From: Chondrus crispus
Taxonomy: Eukaryota; Rhodophyta; Florideophyceae; Gigartinales; Gigartinaceae
Direction: 5' to 3'
DNA: 64,000 nucleotides
Assembly (NCBI RefSeq): GCF_000350225.1
Contig: NW_005178809.1
Location: 515,875 to 579,874 of the forward strand
Part shown: piece by piece, positions 21,886 through 33,622 of the stretch
Position numbering within the stretch: position 1 is the first letter of the stretch
Layout: each line of letters begins with the position of its first letter
The notes under the pieces: generated by a model
The model's input: only the letters and a program-made list of their open reading frames with translations
The model's database searches: none
What the model was told of the DNA's origin: nothing
Program-made: the position numbers and the translations under genes

Positions 21886-23961
21886 ATGAATAGACGGGCT
21901 AGCGCCTCCAGAGGTCTCGCGAAGGCGAAGCGCAAGAAGACACCCGGCGCAGAGCATGCATCGCGGGGAGATCCAGAAGGCTTTGGCAAACGTAGCCCCG
22001 GTGCAAAGGTCATTTGCCCAACGAGTTCCGGCAGTCGGCGCCCTGAAATCGAAGAAGGCATTGGGGAGGATACTGCATCACTCGTTCTGTCGGCAACTCG
22101 CGACATTGTTCCGTCGCGTAAGAAGAGTAGACAAGAGGGCGCGGATGTTACCCGAAGAACATCCCCGCGTAAGAGAGCCGCGATTGAAGAAAAGGATGAT
22201 GAGGTTGTCGCCGAGACTCCTCCCCGTAAACGAGTGCGAGAACTAACCCCGCATTTTACAGGATTCACACTGTCGGAGAACGCTCCTGTACTAGAAGCCG
22301 AATCTCGCTTCAGGACTACGACGCAAGCTGTTCGCCAGGCTTCGCGTCGCATTCGCATCATTGACTCCCAAGGTGGCTCGCAGAGTCTTTCACCTGGTCT
22401 TACGGTGCAAAGCGGACAGGAGCAGCCCAGTCCAAATGCTACTCTTCTTTCCCAAATGGCGATTCAGAAGTCTGATGAAGCCATAAGGCATCTGATTTCG
22501 CAGGCCTTTTCACAGCTGACGCAGCAAGTAATCGACGTTGAGAAGTCGCTCGAGAAGAAGATGGAGAAGTGTGAGGACGCCACGAACTTGGCTAGCCGTG
22601 TGATGGCAGGGTTATCAAAGAGCAAGGATACGCGACAGTTTATAGCTGCTCAACTCGCCCCCTTGCCTCAAGTATACTCATTAAAGTTCTACAGTCGTAT
22701 ATTTGGGATGCAGTTCATCAGTACTGTGATGGAAGCAGTGACAGAGTGCGGAACGAATGAGGAGGAGCCGGATATGAAGGATGTTGTGTTGGCAGTAGAG
22801 AGTGTGATGTATGGGTTGGTTTTCCGTCCATTGCCCCGCGAGAGGTCCATGGAAGCGCTGTCCAAGCCCGAAGCCCACAGTATCGCTTGTCGCTTTTGTC
22901 GGAAGTTGTGCTTGTCTCTGATCACGACGGCCCAAAACAACCCGACGATTGGAGTTGATCGGGTTGTTATCGGGGATGAAGCGTCCGGTATCCCTCGTCC
23001 GAAGTGGCTGCAAAAAGGTTTCGTGATGAAGAGCCTCATCAATGATGTCCTTTCGAAGGATGACTTGTCAACGTCCAAGGGTAGGGGCGCGCCAGTGAGT
23101 CGAGGGCTAGAGGGAGCGACTGGAGCGATGTCTGAGGAGGCAGTGGAAAGACAGACACTTGGGGAAGAGATTGTGAAAATGGTGAACCAGCGAAACGTGC
23201 AGCATATGAACAAGTCAAGGCAGTTTGTGAGAAACGAGTTCTTCATCGAGATGGGGTTCCTTTGGCACGGCGAAGTATCCCCCACATTTCTCTCCAGCCT
23301 CGTGAACAGTCCGATGCATTTCAATTTCGCTGAAGTGCCCCTCGCCGAGGTTTGGAAATCCGGAGTGGAAGAAGCGACATGTTCCAAGAACCTGAAGAAG
23401 TTGCGGGTGCTTCTCGATGCACACCGAGAAGACTTGTCGATAAATGTGGAGTATGAGGTTGAAGTATTTCAGGAAACGCCATTCGTTGGGAGCGGAGAGA
23501 ACAAGACTCTACGTCGGAATGTGAACTTTCTGCTGGTGGCACTTTTGTACTGCCAACGATTCGTTTTCAGTTTGAAGCCTGATGACTTCTTGGCCTTACA
23601 TTCATGCTCTATGAAGGTAGTATATGTAATAGCCTGTTTGTTCAGAGAGATGGTAACTTTGCATCGCAACAACTCAAGAAGCTTACCTGATGAACATCAG
23701 CCGGACTTCGCTGACAGGAGCATTGAAACTCTCGCTCTAGATCTAGTCCCTGCTACCACGAAGAGTTGTCTGAACCTTCTGTGCTTCAAAGTGCTTCGTT
23801 TGACCACAGAAGATTACAACAGAATGAACTTGAATGAGAGGGCAGATGAGGAAGAAGAAGATGCGTATGGGAGCGATCTCTTTATTGGAGCCGAAGAAGG
23901 TGCAGAAAGCGAGGAAATGGATGAAGAGATAGTTGCCCTGCGGAAGGTATCGTTTAAGTGA
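21886..23961 (+). CDS. uncharacterised nuclear-looking protein of giant element
   Basis: 691 codons from ATG 21886; the frame is open further upstream but has no ATG there. It is the only intact long gene of the element. Residues 1-130 are very basic and disordered with several possible NLSs (KAKRKK, PSRKKSR, PRKRAA, PPRKRVRE). Residues about 200-260 are helical (coiled-coil-like VEKSLEKKMEKCEDATNLA). The middle is globular with Cys/His spread (SIACRFCRKLCLS). The last 50 are acidic (DEEEEDAYGSD). No family recognised. By position it could be a structural or DNA-binding partner of the transposase, as CACTA elements usually encode two proteins (inference). Confidence 0.65.
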   Translation: MNRRASASRGLAKAKRKKTPGAEHASRGDPEGFGKRSPGAKVICPTSSGSRRPEIEEGIGEDTASLVLSATRDIVPSRKKSRQEGADVTRRTSPRKRAAIEEKDDEVVAETPPRKRVRELTPHFTGFTLSENAPVLEAESRFRTTTQAVRQASRRIRIIDSQGGSQSLSPGLTVQSGQEQPSPNATLLSQMAIQKSDEAIRHLISQAFSQLTQQVIDVEKSLEKKMEKCEDATNLASRVMAGLSKSKDTRQFIAAQLAPLPQVYSLKFYSRIFGMQFISTVMEAVTECGTNEEEPDMKDVVLAVESVMYGLVFRPLPRERSMEALSKPEAHSIACRFCRKLCLSLITTAQNNPTIGVDRVVIGDEASGIPRPKWLQKGFVMKSLINDVLSKDDLSTSKGRGAPVSRGLEGATGAMSEEAVERQTLGEEIVKMVNQRNVQHMNKSRQFVRNEFFIEMGFLWHGEVSPTFLSSLVNSPMHFNFAEVPLAEVWKSGVEEATCSKNLKKLRVLLDAHREDLSINVEYEVEVFQETPFVGSGENKTLRRNVNFLLVALLYCQRFVFSLKPDDFLALHSCSMKVVYVIACLFREMVTLHRNNSRSLPDEHQPDFADRSIETLALDLVPATTKSCLNLLCFKVLRLTTEDYNRMNLNERADEEEEDAYGSDLFIGAEEGAESEEMDEEIVALRKVSFK

Positions 23962-24150
23962 GTAAAGTACAGAGACATACTGTGAATTTCTGTGGTGTAA
24001 GTATGTCGCTGTGAAGGTAAAGATTAGTGAACTACACTTGTATGCAATATGTCACAAATTGCATGTCTTTTAAAGTACATGAAGTTGTATTCAATGTCTC
24101 TGGAGTACGTGATATTTAATGGGATTTGAAGAGAATGTCTCAATGCGTGA

Positions 24151-25557
24151 TCACGAATCAACTTCGAATGTGAGCTTGGAACAGAGACTAGCAACTTCCT
24201 TGCAATGTATCTCATCCCTGACTAGGACGTAAGGAATTGTCGCCTCCAGTGTCCCAAGCACTTCGACCCGCTTGCCGGCTGGAGTCAGTATCCTTTCTAG
24301 ATCAAGGTGTGATTCGCGCTTCCATGTGATACAAAACGAGAACCGTTCCTGCATTATTTCATATTCGTCGGTCGTGAGTACGGACTCTGTCATGCTTAGG
24401 AGCTCGTACGGTTTTGCGTTCATCATGACTAGAGACTCCTTAAACATATTCTCCACGCCATTCCACGACGTGTTTTTCCTTGTTAAGACAGGCAAGTCTC
24501 TATCTTCTTCTGCCTGCGGCAATCCCTTGCCCACTGTGAGGTACATGGGAACCAAAGGGTCCTTCTCACTTTGCACTACACATCCTAGAATGCGAAGTCC
24601 GGTGAGTGATCCAGTGCTACGTTCCACTTTTTGTTTGAGGACGACTCTTCTAAGCAAAGCCGAAGATACTGGGGCAAAGGTACGTGAGAGGGACTCGAAG
24701 GATGAGAACAAGATACAAACTTCTGCCTGCGGATTAGCCTTAACAATCTCATAAGAAGGACGTATCATAGCTCTATCCCCTGCAGTCCTGCGCACATAGT
24801 CAACTACATGATCAAACTGAGAAAGGGTGCAATCGGAGCTTCGTTTGAAATGCTCTTGCGAGAAGAACTGAAAGCCTTGACGTAGTTCTCCACCAGCAAA
24901 TCGAGAGGGAGCTAAGGAAGGCTTCTCTAGGAATGGCGCCACTCGTGACCGTAAGAAGTCCAGTGGGAAAAGATTCCCATTCCCATGCTGTAAACTGGAT
25001 ATGATCCGTTCAGATTGTAGACGAAAAAGCGCTGTAGCGTGCTCTTTAATGATGCTTCAAGCCTGTTTAACAGCTCGCTCTAAATCTTCATACTGACGTC
25101 TTTCTTGAACAGCATCCCGTACTTCATCAAAAGGATCCTCGGGTACTTCTGGCTTCTTCCGTTTCCCCATACTCACACTGTGAACATTTGGGCTGTAGTC
25201 TTCGTCTTTCTTTTGCTCTTCGGTCTCAGAAAGTTCTTCATTTCGCTGTGACTGAGAGTCTGATTCTGATAGAGCGGCGTCAGGAGGGAAGCGCCAAGAG
25301 TAAAGAACATTTTGCTTGTCTCTGACCTGCTGTTTTTTGTCGAACACAACGTTCTGTACTGAAGAATGAAAGCCATGCAAGGGAGAAAACCTTATAGAGG
25401 CTGATAGGATCGGGCCCCTGCTATCATGTGTAAAAGAAAGCTTCTCAACTGTGGCGGGCGACCATACAGATTCACTTTCAGAACCTTTGCGATCGAGAGA
25501 GAAGTAGAGCTCGATATTTGCTCCGTAATGGAGACCTTGTAGTACGGAATGTTTCAT
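24151..25557 (-). pseudogene. uncharacterised cargo gene, one stop
   Basis: One minus frame of about 468 codons from ATG 25557 to the stop at 24151, interrupted only by TGA at 25057-25059. The translation is protein-like on both sides. The first part contains a Ser/Glu-rich linker (SESDSQSQRNEELSETEEQK) and a basic GKRKK. The second is globular (VCILFSSFESLSRTFAPVSS, LRILGCVVQSEKDPLVPMYL). No family recognised. The single stop suggests recent inactivation. Downstream of the dioxygenase-like gene on the same strand. Confidence 0.55.
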
Positions 25558-25935
25558 GGTTGATCAAATGAGGTAGGGGGGAAGGCTGCTAGAAAGGATG
25601 TGGTCTCGGGGACATAAGCAAGAAAGGAGCTGGAAGAGGGTGAGGGCACGTGACGGAATTAGTATGTCTCGATGAAGTAAGAGGACAAGTTGTGAAGCGC
25701 ATTCATCTCACCAGTTTTACGTTTCATATGGAAGAAGCTTTTCGTAACGGTCACTTATACCTGCAGTCACCCAATGTTAGAGGAACGGATGCATGATTGA
25801 AGAATACAAAGCAATACGAGCAAGTAAGTTTAATGCTATTGCAGTCTAGCGCCGTGGTATGCATAAACATTACATCTACGCATTGAGCTATGGAGTGTTC
25901 GAAGGAGATCCGTTGTCAAGAGAACCTTCTTCATC

Positions 25936-28900
25936 CTATTCATCGGAACTGTCTTCTTCATCGGAACTGTTTTCATCCGATTTTCCACTGGGAATGTCCG
26001 ACGAAGGCCCGTCGTCACGTCCCGACTTTTGTTCCTCAGCGCTCTTCACATGGGGGACCTCATCGTCCCCCTCGTCTGAGCTGTCGTACGGGACTGAACT
26101 GGTATCGAAGTCGGGAGTCAGGTCGTTAATGAAATGAACCCCGTCGATCAGTCTAATATGACTTGAGACAAAGTAGATGTGATAGCGGATACATCCATTC
26201 TTACCCATGCCATCAGAATCATCATGAAACGCCCCAGCATGACAGAGATCTCCTTGACCGAAGAAGACGGAATCCATATCTTCTTTGCCCTAACGGCATT
26301 GGAAAGAACTCTGATTGCATCTGAAGAGTAACGGAGGTACCTGTGGGAGTAAGGAACAACCCATATATGAGCTTCATACTTCCCCGTACAGACGGCAAAA
26401 TACCCAGGTACCTTATGCGGGTCCCTTCACTTGTTAACTTCGAAGTCAGTGTGGAGCGCCTGCCTCGGACAGCCTTCACCGGTGCATAAGAACCTTCCCA
26501 CAGTTACCGGCATAGCCATTTCAGGCCTTCCATCCTTACCATTGCCCACCCTCATCGCCGCCAGCATCTGGCCTAGACGGACATCGAGCAGGGCCCGCCT
26601 GACTGCTACCCAGGTGCTTTCTGTCTCCATCTTAGTTGTGACAGCCTCGAGGGTGGGTAGGAAGCGTCCAATTCCCTTCTCACGATCATCCTCATCCCTT
26701 TCGCCAGCATTAACGATGGGATTCCAAACCGAGCGGTTCGCCTCATTCTTCAATGCCTCTTCTCCAAGGAACGATTCTAATAGGAAGTTAGAAATCTCCT
26801 CGAGCACATCACCGTTCACACCACAACTAGGGAGCTCTGTCAGTTCCTTGGGGACGTCTTTATCAGACATGAAGCCCTCCATGATGCAGAAACCTTGCTG
26901 CTCGAGGGAATTTTCTTGCCGAGCGAAGTACTCATTCGCAAGCTCATCTCTCTCCGTGGCAGCAACTCAACAGCATCATCCGGGGACCAACGTATCGCGG
27001 TGTTTGGACTCTTCTTGCGAGCCGGTAAATTGCTCCGTAAAATAGGTGCCGTAGTTGTCCCGAGGTGCTTGTGTTGGAGACGAGAGGCATGCAGGTACAC
27101 CGCATGATGGATTGCCATCATTTGCCTGCAGTTGACGAATGCATGCGCACGATGGTTCTCCGGAACGAACAGCGAACGCAACCACGGATACTGATGCTCT
27201 ATTTTCTGGTGCTCCTCTCCCCATCCTCCCCATAGATGAGGCCTAAGTGCGGAAAAGTGCGCCCAACTTGGCTGATCCTCTCCCTTCCAAGGCTCGGGGT
27301 CATTAAAGCCGGGCGGTAGAAGGCCAGAGAGATCATCAGCGAATTTTTCATGTTACTTCGGATAATCTCCGGTTCCGGAACCGGTTCCCGAACCTTGGAT
27401 GGCTTTTTCAAACGAGAAACCTTACCTGTCCCCTTCGCCTTAAGAGTCCTCTTACCCACCGATGGGAGAGCAGCAGGCACAGGCACCTTTGCAGGCGGCT
27501 TACCAGCATTCGCCCTCGCAGTTCGGCGGGGCTGTGACGGGGCGGAGACTGCGGGCTTCGGTGTCTTCTGCTGGTCACTTTCAAAATGCTTGTGTATGTA
27601 GCGCCTGAGATTTGCAATCCTCGTGTCCAGAGACCTATTCATTGTCTGCTTAGCCTTGGAAACAAACTTGGACATGTTGTTACAGATGATTTTGCGTACC
27701 TGGACACGTGATGTGGTGATCTGTACCTCCAAATCGAGCAACTGCTCAGCAGAAAGCTTCCTTGCAGTACCTAATACGCGTATGTGCATGTAAAACACCT
27801 GTATGTGCTGAAAGAAAAGTGCCCTTGACTGTTCAAAAGCACCTTTTCGTACTGCAGTGGTTAGGTAGAGATCTAAGCACTGCAGAGCAAGCAACATGCA
27901 AAGCCTGTCGAAGCCAAGGAATGTTGAGTTGTCCACGTGGGTCAATCCAATCTGCCCAGAGCCTTGTTTGAGAGCACTAGATGGGATACCGTTTCGAAGA
28001 AGGCCCATAGCAATGGCTGCGTATCGTCCGCGCTGATTTGCTGATATAGGAGGTAGAATCCGCATGGAGTCCATAACCATAACAACAGACCGTCGATTCA
28101 GAGTGGACAACTGCACACCAGTCTGTTCCATCATAAGGCGAATGCATGACATGGCGCTATGGATGTTGTCGACAAAGTCTGTTTTGCGAACGGTGCTGTT
28201 GGGTACGTTGAGATTGGCACCGACGCCGATAATCTCAAAGTCGGACATAGGCAGCCCATCAGGACGTAGATATACCTGCGCCGGTACCCACGTTAGCTTT
28301 TCACGCTCTTTTGGTGTCTTTGCTAACGCTTGCGCCTGCACGAGACCTTCCTTTCTTTTGCCCACCGTCGACTCCCTTCGATGGGAGATGGAAACGTCTA
28401 CCACTTTCCAAGAAGCTTTCGGGATCCAGGAACCTCTTGTCTGTTACAGTGATTGTAATGGTTCCCGCGCTGGATAGATAACCATTACCCAAGAAGCTGT
28501 CCCTCATACCACTGACTTGTCCTACTTCCGTTTCTCTCGCCGCATGATCATAGTCGGGGAACTCAACGCTGTTGATGTTCACCATCACATTTATGGGCAT
28601 ATAATCAGACATTCGAAGAGCTCCAGCCCCAATCTGGGCTCTGACTGCGGGGTCTCCTGGACTATCACCCTCATCAGCTGGTGGATAAGGGGTCACATTA
28701 TCCTCTTCGGGTGTCTTAACCAACTCGATAGCTGGGGAAGCAGGCCTTCCCTCATCACCTCGCGCAGGGGTATCCAGGAGTATTCTCTTTACTGGAGGGC
28801 CTTCTTCTTGATTCTCATACCTCAGGAGCCTCTTACGAACAGGCGTACCGTTGTTTTCAGGGGTAAGAGGAGCTGAGGCACTCTGCTCAAGAGGCTGCTG

Positions 28901-29400
28901 AGGCGGAGGCCGGGGTGCATCAGGGAGATCGTTATCCATCAGGGCCACTTGGGCATCTCCCTCAAGCTCCATCATATCCAGAGACCGGGCATAGCGTTGA
29001 GAGGCCTGAATGTCAGCCAGTGTCTTGGGATGCGGCATTTCCTCGTTTGAGGGAGTTTTATACGCGTATGTAACTCTCTCACGACCCGTGTCCCAACTTG
29101 TGTTCCAGATAGGCGCGATTTCGGTCCGATTCATAAGTTCCCTCATGTCGTGGCCATGCACGTTATAAAGTAGTCTTCCACCCTCTTCTCCGAACAAGCT
29201 CGCAGTTCCAACCCTCACGCGTGCATCGTTAGCAATAACACGAGCAAACAGAACCACATTTGCCCCCCAATAAAACCACGGTCCCTTGCAGACTGCGGAC
29301 CGGAACCAGAAGATGGTCGGCCAGCAGTGGTACTTTGAGACGCAGGTGAAGCCCTTTGTCTCGTAACACGGGTACTCCTGCGCCCCTGAGAAGTCTTACG
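25936..29400 (-). pseudogene. large protein with C-terminal 2OG-Fe dioxygenase-like domain, broken
   Basis: Protein-like minus-strand translation runs from about 29400 (GAQEYPCYETKGFTCVSKYH) to 25936, crossing frames near 28370, 27355, 26960 and 26270 and a TGA at 26427. I read it as one decayed gene of about 1,150 codons; two genes are possible. The middle is basic and Pro/Ala-rich (KRTLKAKGTGKVSRLKKPSK). The C-terminal part has a double-stranded beta-helix dioxygenase pattern: ALHTDFEV (HxD), GYFAVCTG...HIWVVPYSHR, FFGQGDLCHAGAFHDD (distal His), then CIRYHIYF (Arg), and an acidic Ser/Asp/Glu tail. Such enzymes oxidise a substrate using 2-oxoglutarate and iron; the substrate is unknown here. 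The start is uncertain. Confidence 0.5.
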
Positions 29401-29473
29401 ACTCTGAGGATATTTAAGACTCTTCGGGCCATTCTTGAGTCTCTAAACTTGACCAACTTGAAACCTGTCTAAT

Positions 29474-29539
29474 TCTGTTCGGGTATCCCCAACCAGCTCC
29501 CGATAGGAACCTTACTTCGGCGTCCTTCCCCTATAAGAA
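29474..29539 (-). repeat. 66-bp inverted repeat, left copy
   Basis: Reverse complement of 30474-30539 with two mismatches in 66 bases. It lies just upstream of the minus-strand dioxygenase-like gene; the other copy lies just upstream of the plus-strand methyltransferase gene. Likely a shared promoter or 5' leader. Confidence 0.85.
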
Positions 29540-30473
29540 TTAGACTCAGACCAAAAACCAAAAACCAACAATCCACTTTCCGAAGAGAGAACCCTGCAAG
29601 AAGGGGTCACTAAGATTTTGCTTGCCTAACGCAAAGCGCTGTCGCTAGCAGCCAGAGAACCAGCAACCTGAACGATGATAGAGAGATAGACGCGACGCGT
29701 GAAACAGAAAGGCGGAACAGGCCCTCCAGGAAACAGAGATTACCACGGCGATGACGAGAGGGGAGAAGCGCTGCTGTGCTATGCAGCGATGGTGTATGTG
29801 AAGAGGAGAGAGATTTGAAGTGCGCCAGTTGTGACAAAGAAAGCGTCAGTTTGGGCAAAAGACCGATGAGGAAGGACGGATGATGCGGTAAAGGGCCGGA
29901 ACTGTGAGTTGGATTTGAATCTACACGAGTGGTGGTACACTGGTCAGTGGTTGCGCCCTGGTCAAGCATTGGTGGAACCCTGCCATGATTTCAAAATCAT
30001 ACAGTTTTTGAGGTTCCAAGCACCCGTTAACTTTTCTGGCCTAGGGCCCAGGAGCAGATCTGCGCATGTAAGTTACATGTGGAAAAGTCAGCGAAATTTC
30101 GTTGGAATCAGGGTTGATTTTTTACATGTAGAAAATGTGAACCATGCTCTAGGCACCCCCAGGACCCCTGGAACAACCGTTTAGACTGCGCCACTAATGC
30201 GGACTAACCTCAATGACTGTGACCGCTCCACTCTCTTCTGTTACAGCACTTTCGTACTTGTGCACACTATACCGTCCAGGAGGGGCCTGTTGCATTTACG
30301 TCCGTCTGGACTGCCCCTTTATCAACCACGCAGATTGATTTTCTTGCTTTGAGAGGTCTTCAGGCTGTTGTATCGCGATGCGAACCTGCGGTTTGTCCTC
30401 TCCGCTCGTTGGCAACCGAAAATCAGTGTATATTACTTGTTGTCTTGGCTTCAGCGTGGTACACTGGTGGCAT
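29540..30473. other. intergenic between divergent cargo genes
   Basis: 934 bases enclosed by the two 66-bp inverted copies. No gene supported; probably the bidirectional regulatory region. Confidence 0.5.
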
Positions 30474-30539
30474 TTCTTATAGGGGAAGGACGCAGAAGTA
30501 AGGTTTCTATCGGGAGCTGGTTGGGGATACCCGAACAGA
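30474..30539 (+). promoter_or_regulatory. 66-bp inverted repeat, right copy
   Basis: Pairs with 29474-29539. It ends 55 bases before the ATG at 30595, in the same orientation relative to its gene as the left copy is to its own, so a common control element or leader is likely (inference). Confidence 0.6.
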
Positions 30540-30594
30540 TCTAAGTCACAGTTACTAACGCACTACATCGTCAGCTCACTATCGACATTGAGAA

Positions 30595-33523
30595 ATGGTG
30601 AAGGCCAAAGACCTCGTTTTGAGGTACTTCCCTCCTATTCGTTCCGCGTACTTTAGGAGTAAGGGAGTCCCCGAAGAAGGAAGCGTGGCCTATTCGGAAG
30701 TCTTGAAATGGATGAAGACGAGTGAGGCACTCCAAATGCAGGCCGTAATGGATTTGTTGGCTGGATGTGGAGTTGAAGAAAGTAATGCCAGCGGTATCGA
30801 GAAGCTGAAAACAAACTAAATGGATCAGGCTTATCGCGTATGCTGCTCGCTGAGGCTTGCGTTCACCTTTGACAGTCGTGCGTGGGACTACTACACGCTC
30901 GTTCCTGAACAGTATCGCAAGTACTCGTTGCTGGTCTCCTCTTTCTTTACTGCTCATAAGAGAGCACCAAAAGCAGGTAAAGAAGGGTTTCGTTCGGCTA
31001 TTGCTACTCAGTTTGAGAGAATCTTCTTTCTCATATCTACGGTGCTTGCAGTTTAGGCAAGGTATGGCCCTAAGAAGACAGAAAGGGGAGGAAGTGCCAG
31101 TACCAGACCTCCACCCAAGAAGAAGCACAAGAAAGTAGCAGTTGAAGGCTTAGGCAGAGCCGTTTTGCCCTCTTTCACTGTCACTAGGGAAGTAGGCCAG
31201 CGCATCGAGTTCGTCATTCAAAGCGTTATTCGAGCCTGGGACGTATTCGCGCATTCTGTTCACTTCCCATCAGCTGAGGTTATGGTGCCACCCTATATCT
31301 TGTTCAACGGCCAAACGTTTACGTTTCACGTCATCAAGAGAAGGACAGAAGGTTTTGCGCCCTCTGTGCAGAGTCGTTGTCTGAAGCTTTCAATGCAAGC
31401 GTCGTTGAGTTCTGATCAAGTCGACGCGGAAGCCTTCACTAGGGAAGAACGTCTGGACGCAAACTTACGCGAAATAGCTGAACTGTTTCTAGGAGACGTC
31501 AAATCAGTGGTGCTCTCTGATTCTCTGTACAGCGGGAAAGCGGGTGAGCAGATGGATGTGCTTCGCAAGTTTCAGTCCGATCCAGTCAACGAATCTCTTC
31601 CGCCGAGGTTCAGAGACGTCGAAGAAGCTTACGGGTCCTCAATCAGGGGGTCCCTACCTTCTCCAGGCAGCGCTGCAGCTCCTTCTTCGCTACCCACAAT
31701 TGAACAAAGGATCATAAAGACCAGGCGACGTGGACTACTCTCCAACGATGACTCAAGTCGAGGTCCCCCAGAAGTTCACCCCGTTGCTCAAGGAACTTCA
31801 CATTCTAAACTTGTAGAAGTGCTACTGGATGTGAAGGAATGCAATGGAGCGGAGAACTGCGAATGTTTCCTGGCTTGCGAAAGACTTCAAAGTGAAATGA
31901 TGAAGTATGCACGAGTGTGTGAATGTTCCTTCCAGGATCTCCAAGAAATGGACGACTCTCTCACCATATGGAGGGTATGAGGGAGAAGTGCAGCTGCTGT
32001 TAACAGATCCTGCCTTCAATCACCGTCGAGAAAACGAACAGCCGAACTCAGAGCATGACTTCCTGAGCAAGAATCAGATGGAGCAAGTTGCACAGTGCGC
32101 GAGCACATGGCTCCGTGATGGCGGTCACGCTTTCATTTTTTGTTCTCCTGTACAGTTTCAGGACTGGTTCAAAGTGCTCCAGAGCGTAACAGAAGAGAAT
32201 GAGGTAGTTTTAAACGTTGATCCACCTCCTGTGGTCATGATTAAGGAGCCTGGTCATTACTTTGGTAATGCTGGGAAGAAGACTACTGCCCTGCACTCTC
32301 TTTCCATGTGGGCTATTCATGCTACAAAGCGCGGCTTGAGCAATACAGAATCCTTTGAACTGGTCGACTACTCAAGTCATGGGCATAATACTTCTCGGTA
32401 TCCAGGCTTGACAAACGTCATTGATGGTGTTACAAGGCTTCTTCCAGGTGAGCAGCTTCGTGCAAAATCTGCAAGTGATCCTACTCGATCACGAGTAGTT
32501 CGTCCGGAGCAGAAAAAGCGTTCATTGCTGAAGGAGATCATCTGCAGGTTCTCCATTCCGGGAACTCCAGTACTGGATCTGTTCGGCGGGACTTACTCGT
32601 GTGGCTCGGCCTGTATCACTCTACCGGAGCACCGGAAGTTTTTGGGTTGCGAGCTTAAGGGAGACGTACACAGGACGGCCGAGAAAGCTCTCGTTGAATC
32701 ATTTGCAGCTGCTCTACTGGACAAGGACTGCGATGTGACTTCAACATCAGAACAAGTTCTAAGCGATGCAAGACTCGTCGTCTCCCATTCTCGTTATACA
32801 CAAAGGGACCCTGGTTGGGAGGCTCCAGTTGGTTTCCCAGGCTTTCAGACATTGCCAGTCTACGTTACACGATTCATATATGCTCTTCGGGGCGTCCCGA
32901 ACTTCGAGCTGAGATATGGAAAAGTACCGGTCTCTTCCTGGCCCAAATCTATGAAGGGATCTCTCTGTAGTACTACCAGCGATGTTCTTCTGGCTCTAGA
33001 CTGCTCCCATTTGGGTGTGTTTGTTCAGAAGTCCACGATCCAGCACTATGCTGCAGAAAATGGCTTATTCGCCTCGAGAAATTTTGTTAAGAATGAAATG
33101 GTCGGATACTACTACGGAACTCTCGTATACGACGAAATAAGCTCTCGATCGCAGCGAACTAAGACTTGCGGTGAAGATGGTATCCTCGGTGCAACTGTCA
33201 AGGACTTCACGACATTCGGCTTGCAGATCCCGTTGAATAATGGTGGACTTACCGTGGAACGCGTAACGGTTCAGGAGGTATACGTCGTTGCCAAGGAGTT
33301 TTTCGCTTGCTCAAAGATCAACGACCCGAAGTATGAATTGGAAGACAAGGAAAAGGAGATGGCCGAAGCAGGATTAATCGCACCAAGGGAACCGGATGTA
33401 GCCTTTGCTACAACTCGGGTGACTTCAGTCAATGACCTCAGCTCGCATATGGTGATCGAGGTGGTGGCAACTAGAGATATTGCTCCCGGAGAAGAGCTTT
33501 TTGTTTCTTACAGCAATAGTTAG
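30595..33523 (+). pseudogene. DNA methyltransferase-SET domain fusion, broken
   Basis: From ATG 30595 one frame runs to 31980, with stops at 30817 (TAA) and 31054 (TAG). Near 31960 it shifts to the frame that ends at 33523. The methyltransferase part shows motif IV as LLLTDPAF (near 32006; usual form DPPY), then KRSLLKEIICRFSIPGTPVLDLFGGTYSCGS-type motif I (residue pattern VLDLFGGT near 32570) followed by FLGCELK. Motif IV before motif I is the beta-class order of N6-adenine/N4-cytosine methylases. The C-terminus is SET-like: LFASRNFVKNEMVGYYYGTL near 33070-33120 and the end VVATRDIAPGEELFVSYSN. The N-terminal 400 residues are unrecognised. Predicted role: nuclear DNA and possibly histone methylation. 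Confidence 0.6.
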
Positions 33524-33622
33524 AAGCAGAGTTGCTGTGCATAAACCTTTACTCATAGATACAATACACAACTGAATGTTTAAAGGTGCCTACAATCGGT
33601 TTCTTTTAAACACACCAAGTCT

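Noticed and set aside
29900-30000. A tRNA-like stretch on minus with GATTCAAATCC resembling a B box.
   Set aside because: No cloverleaf with matching acceptor stem could be drawn.
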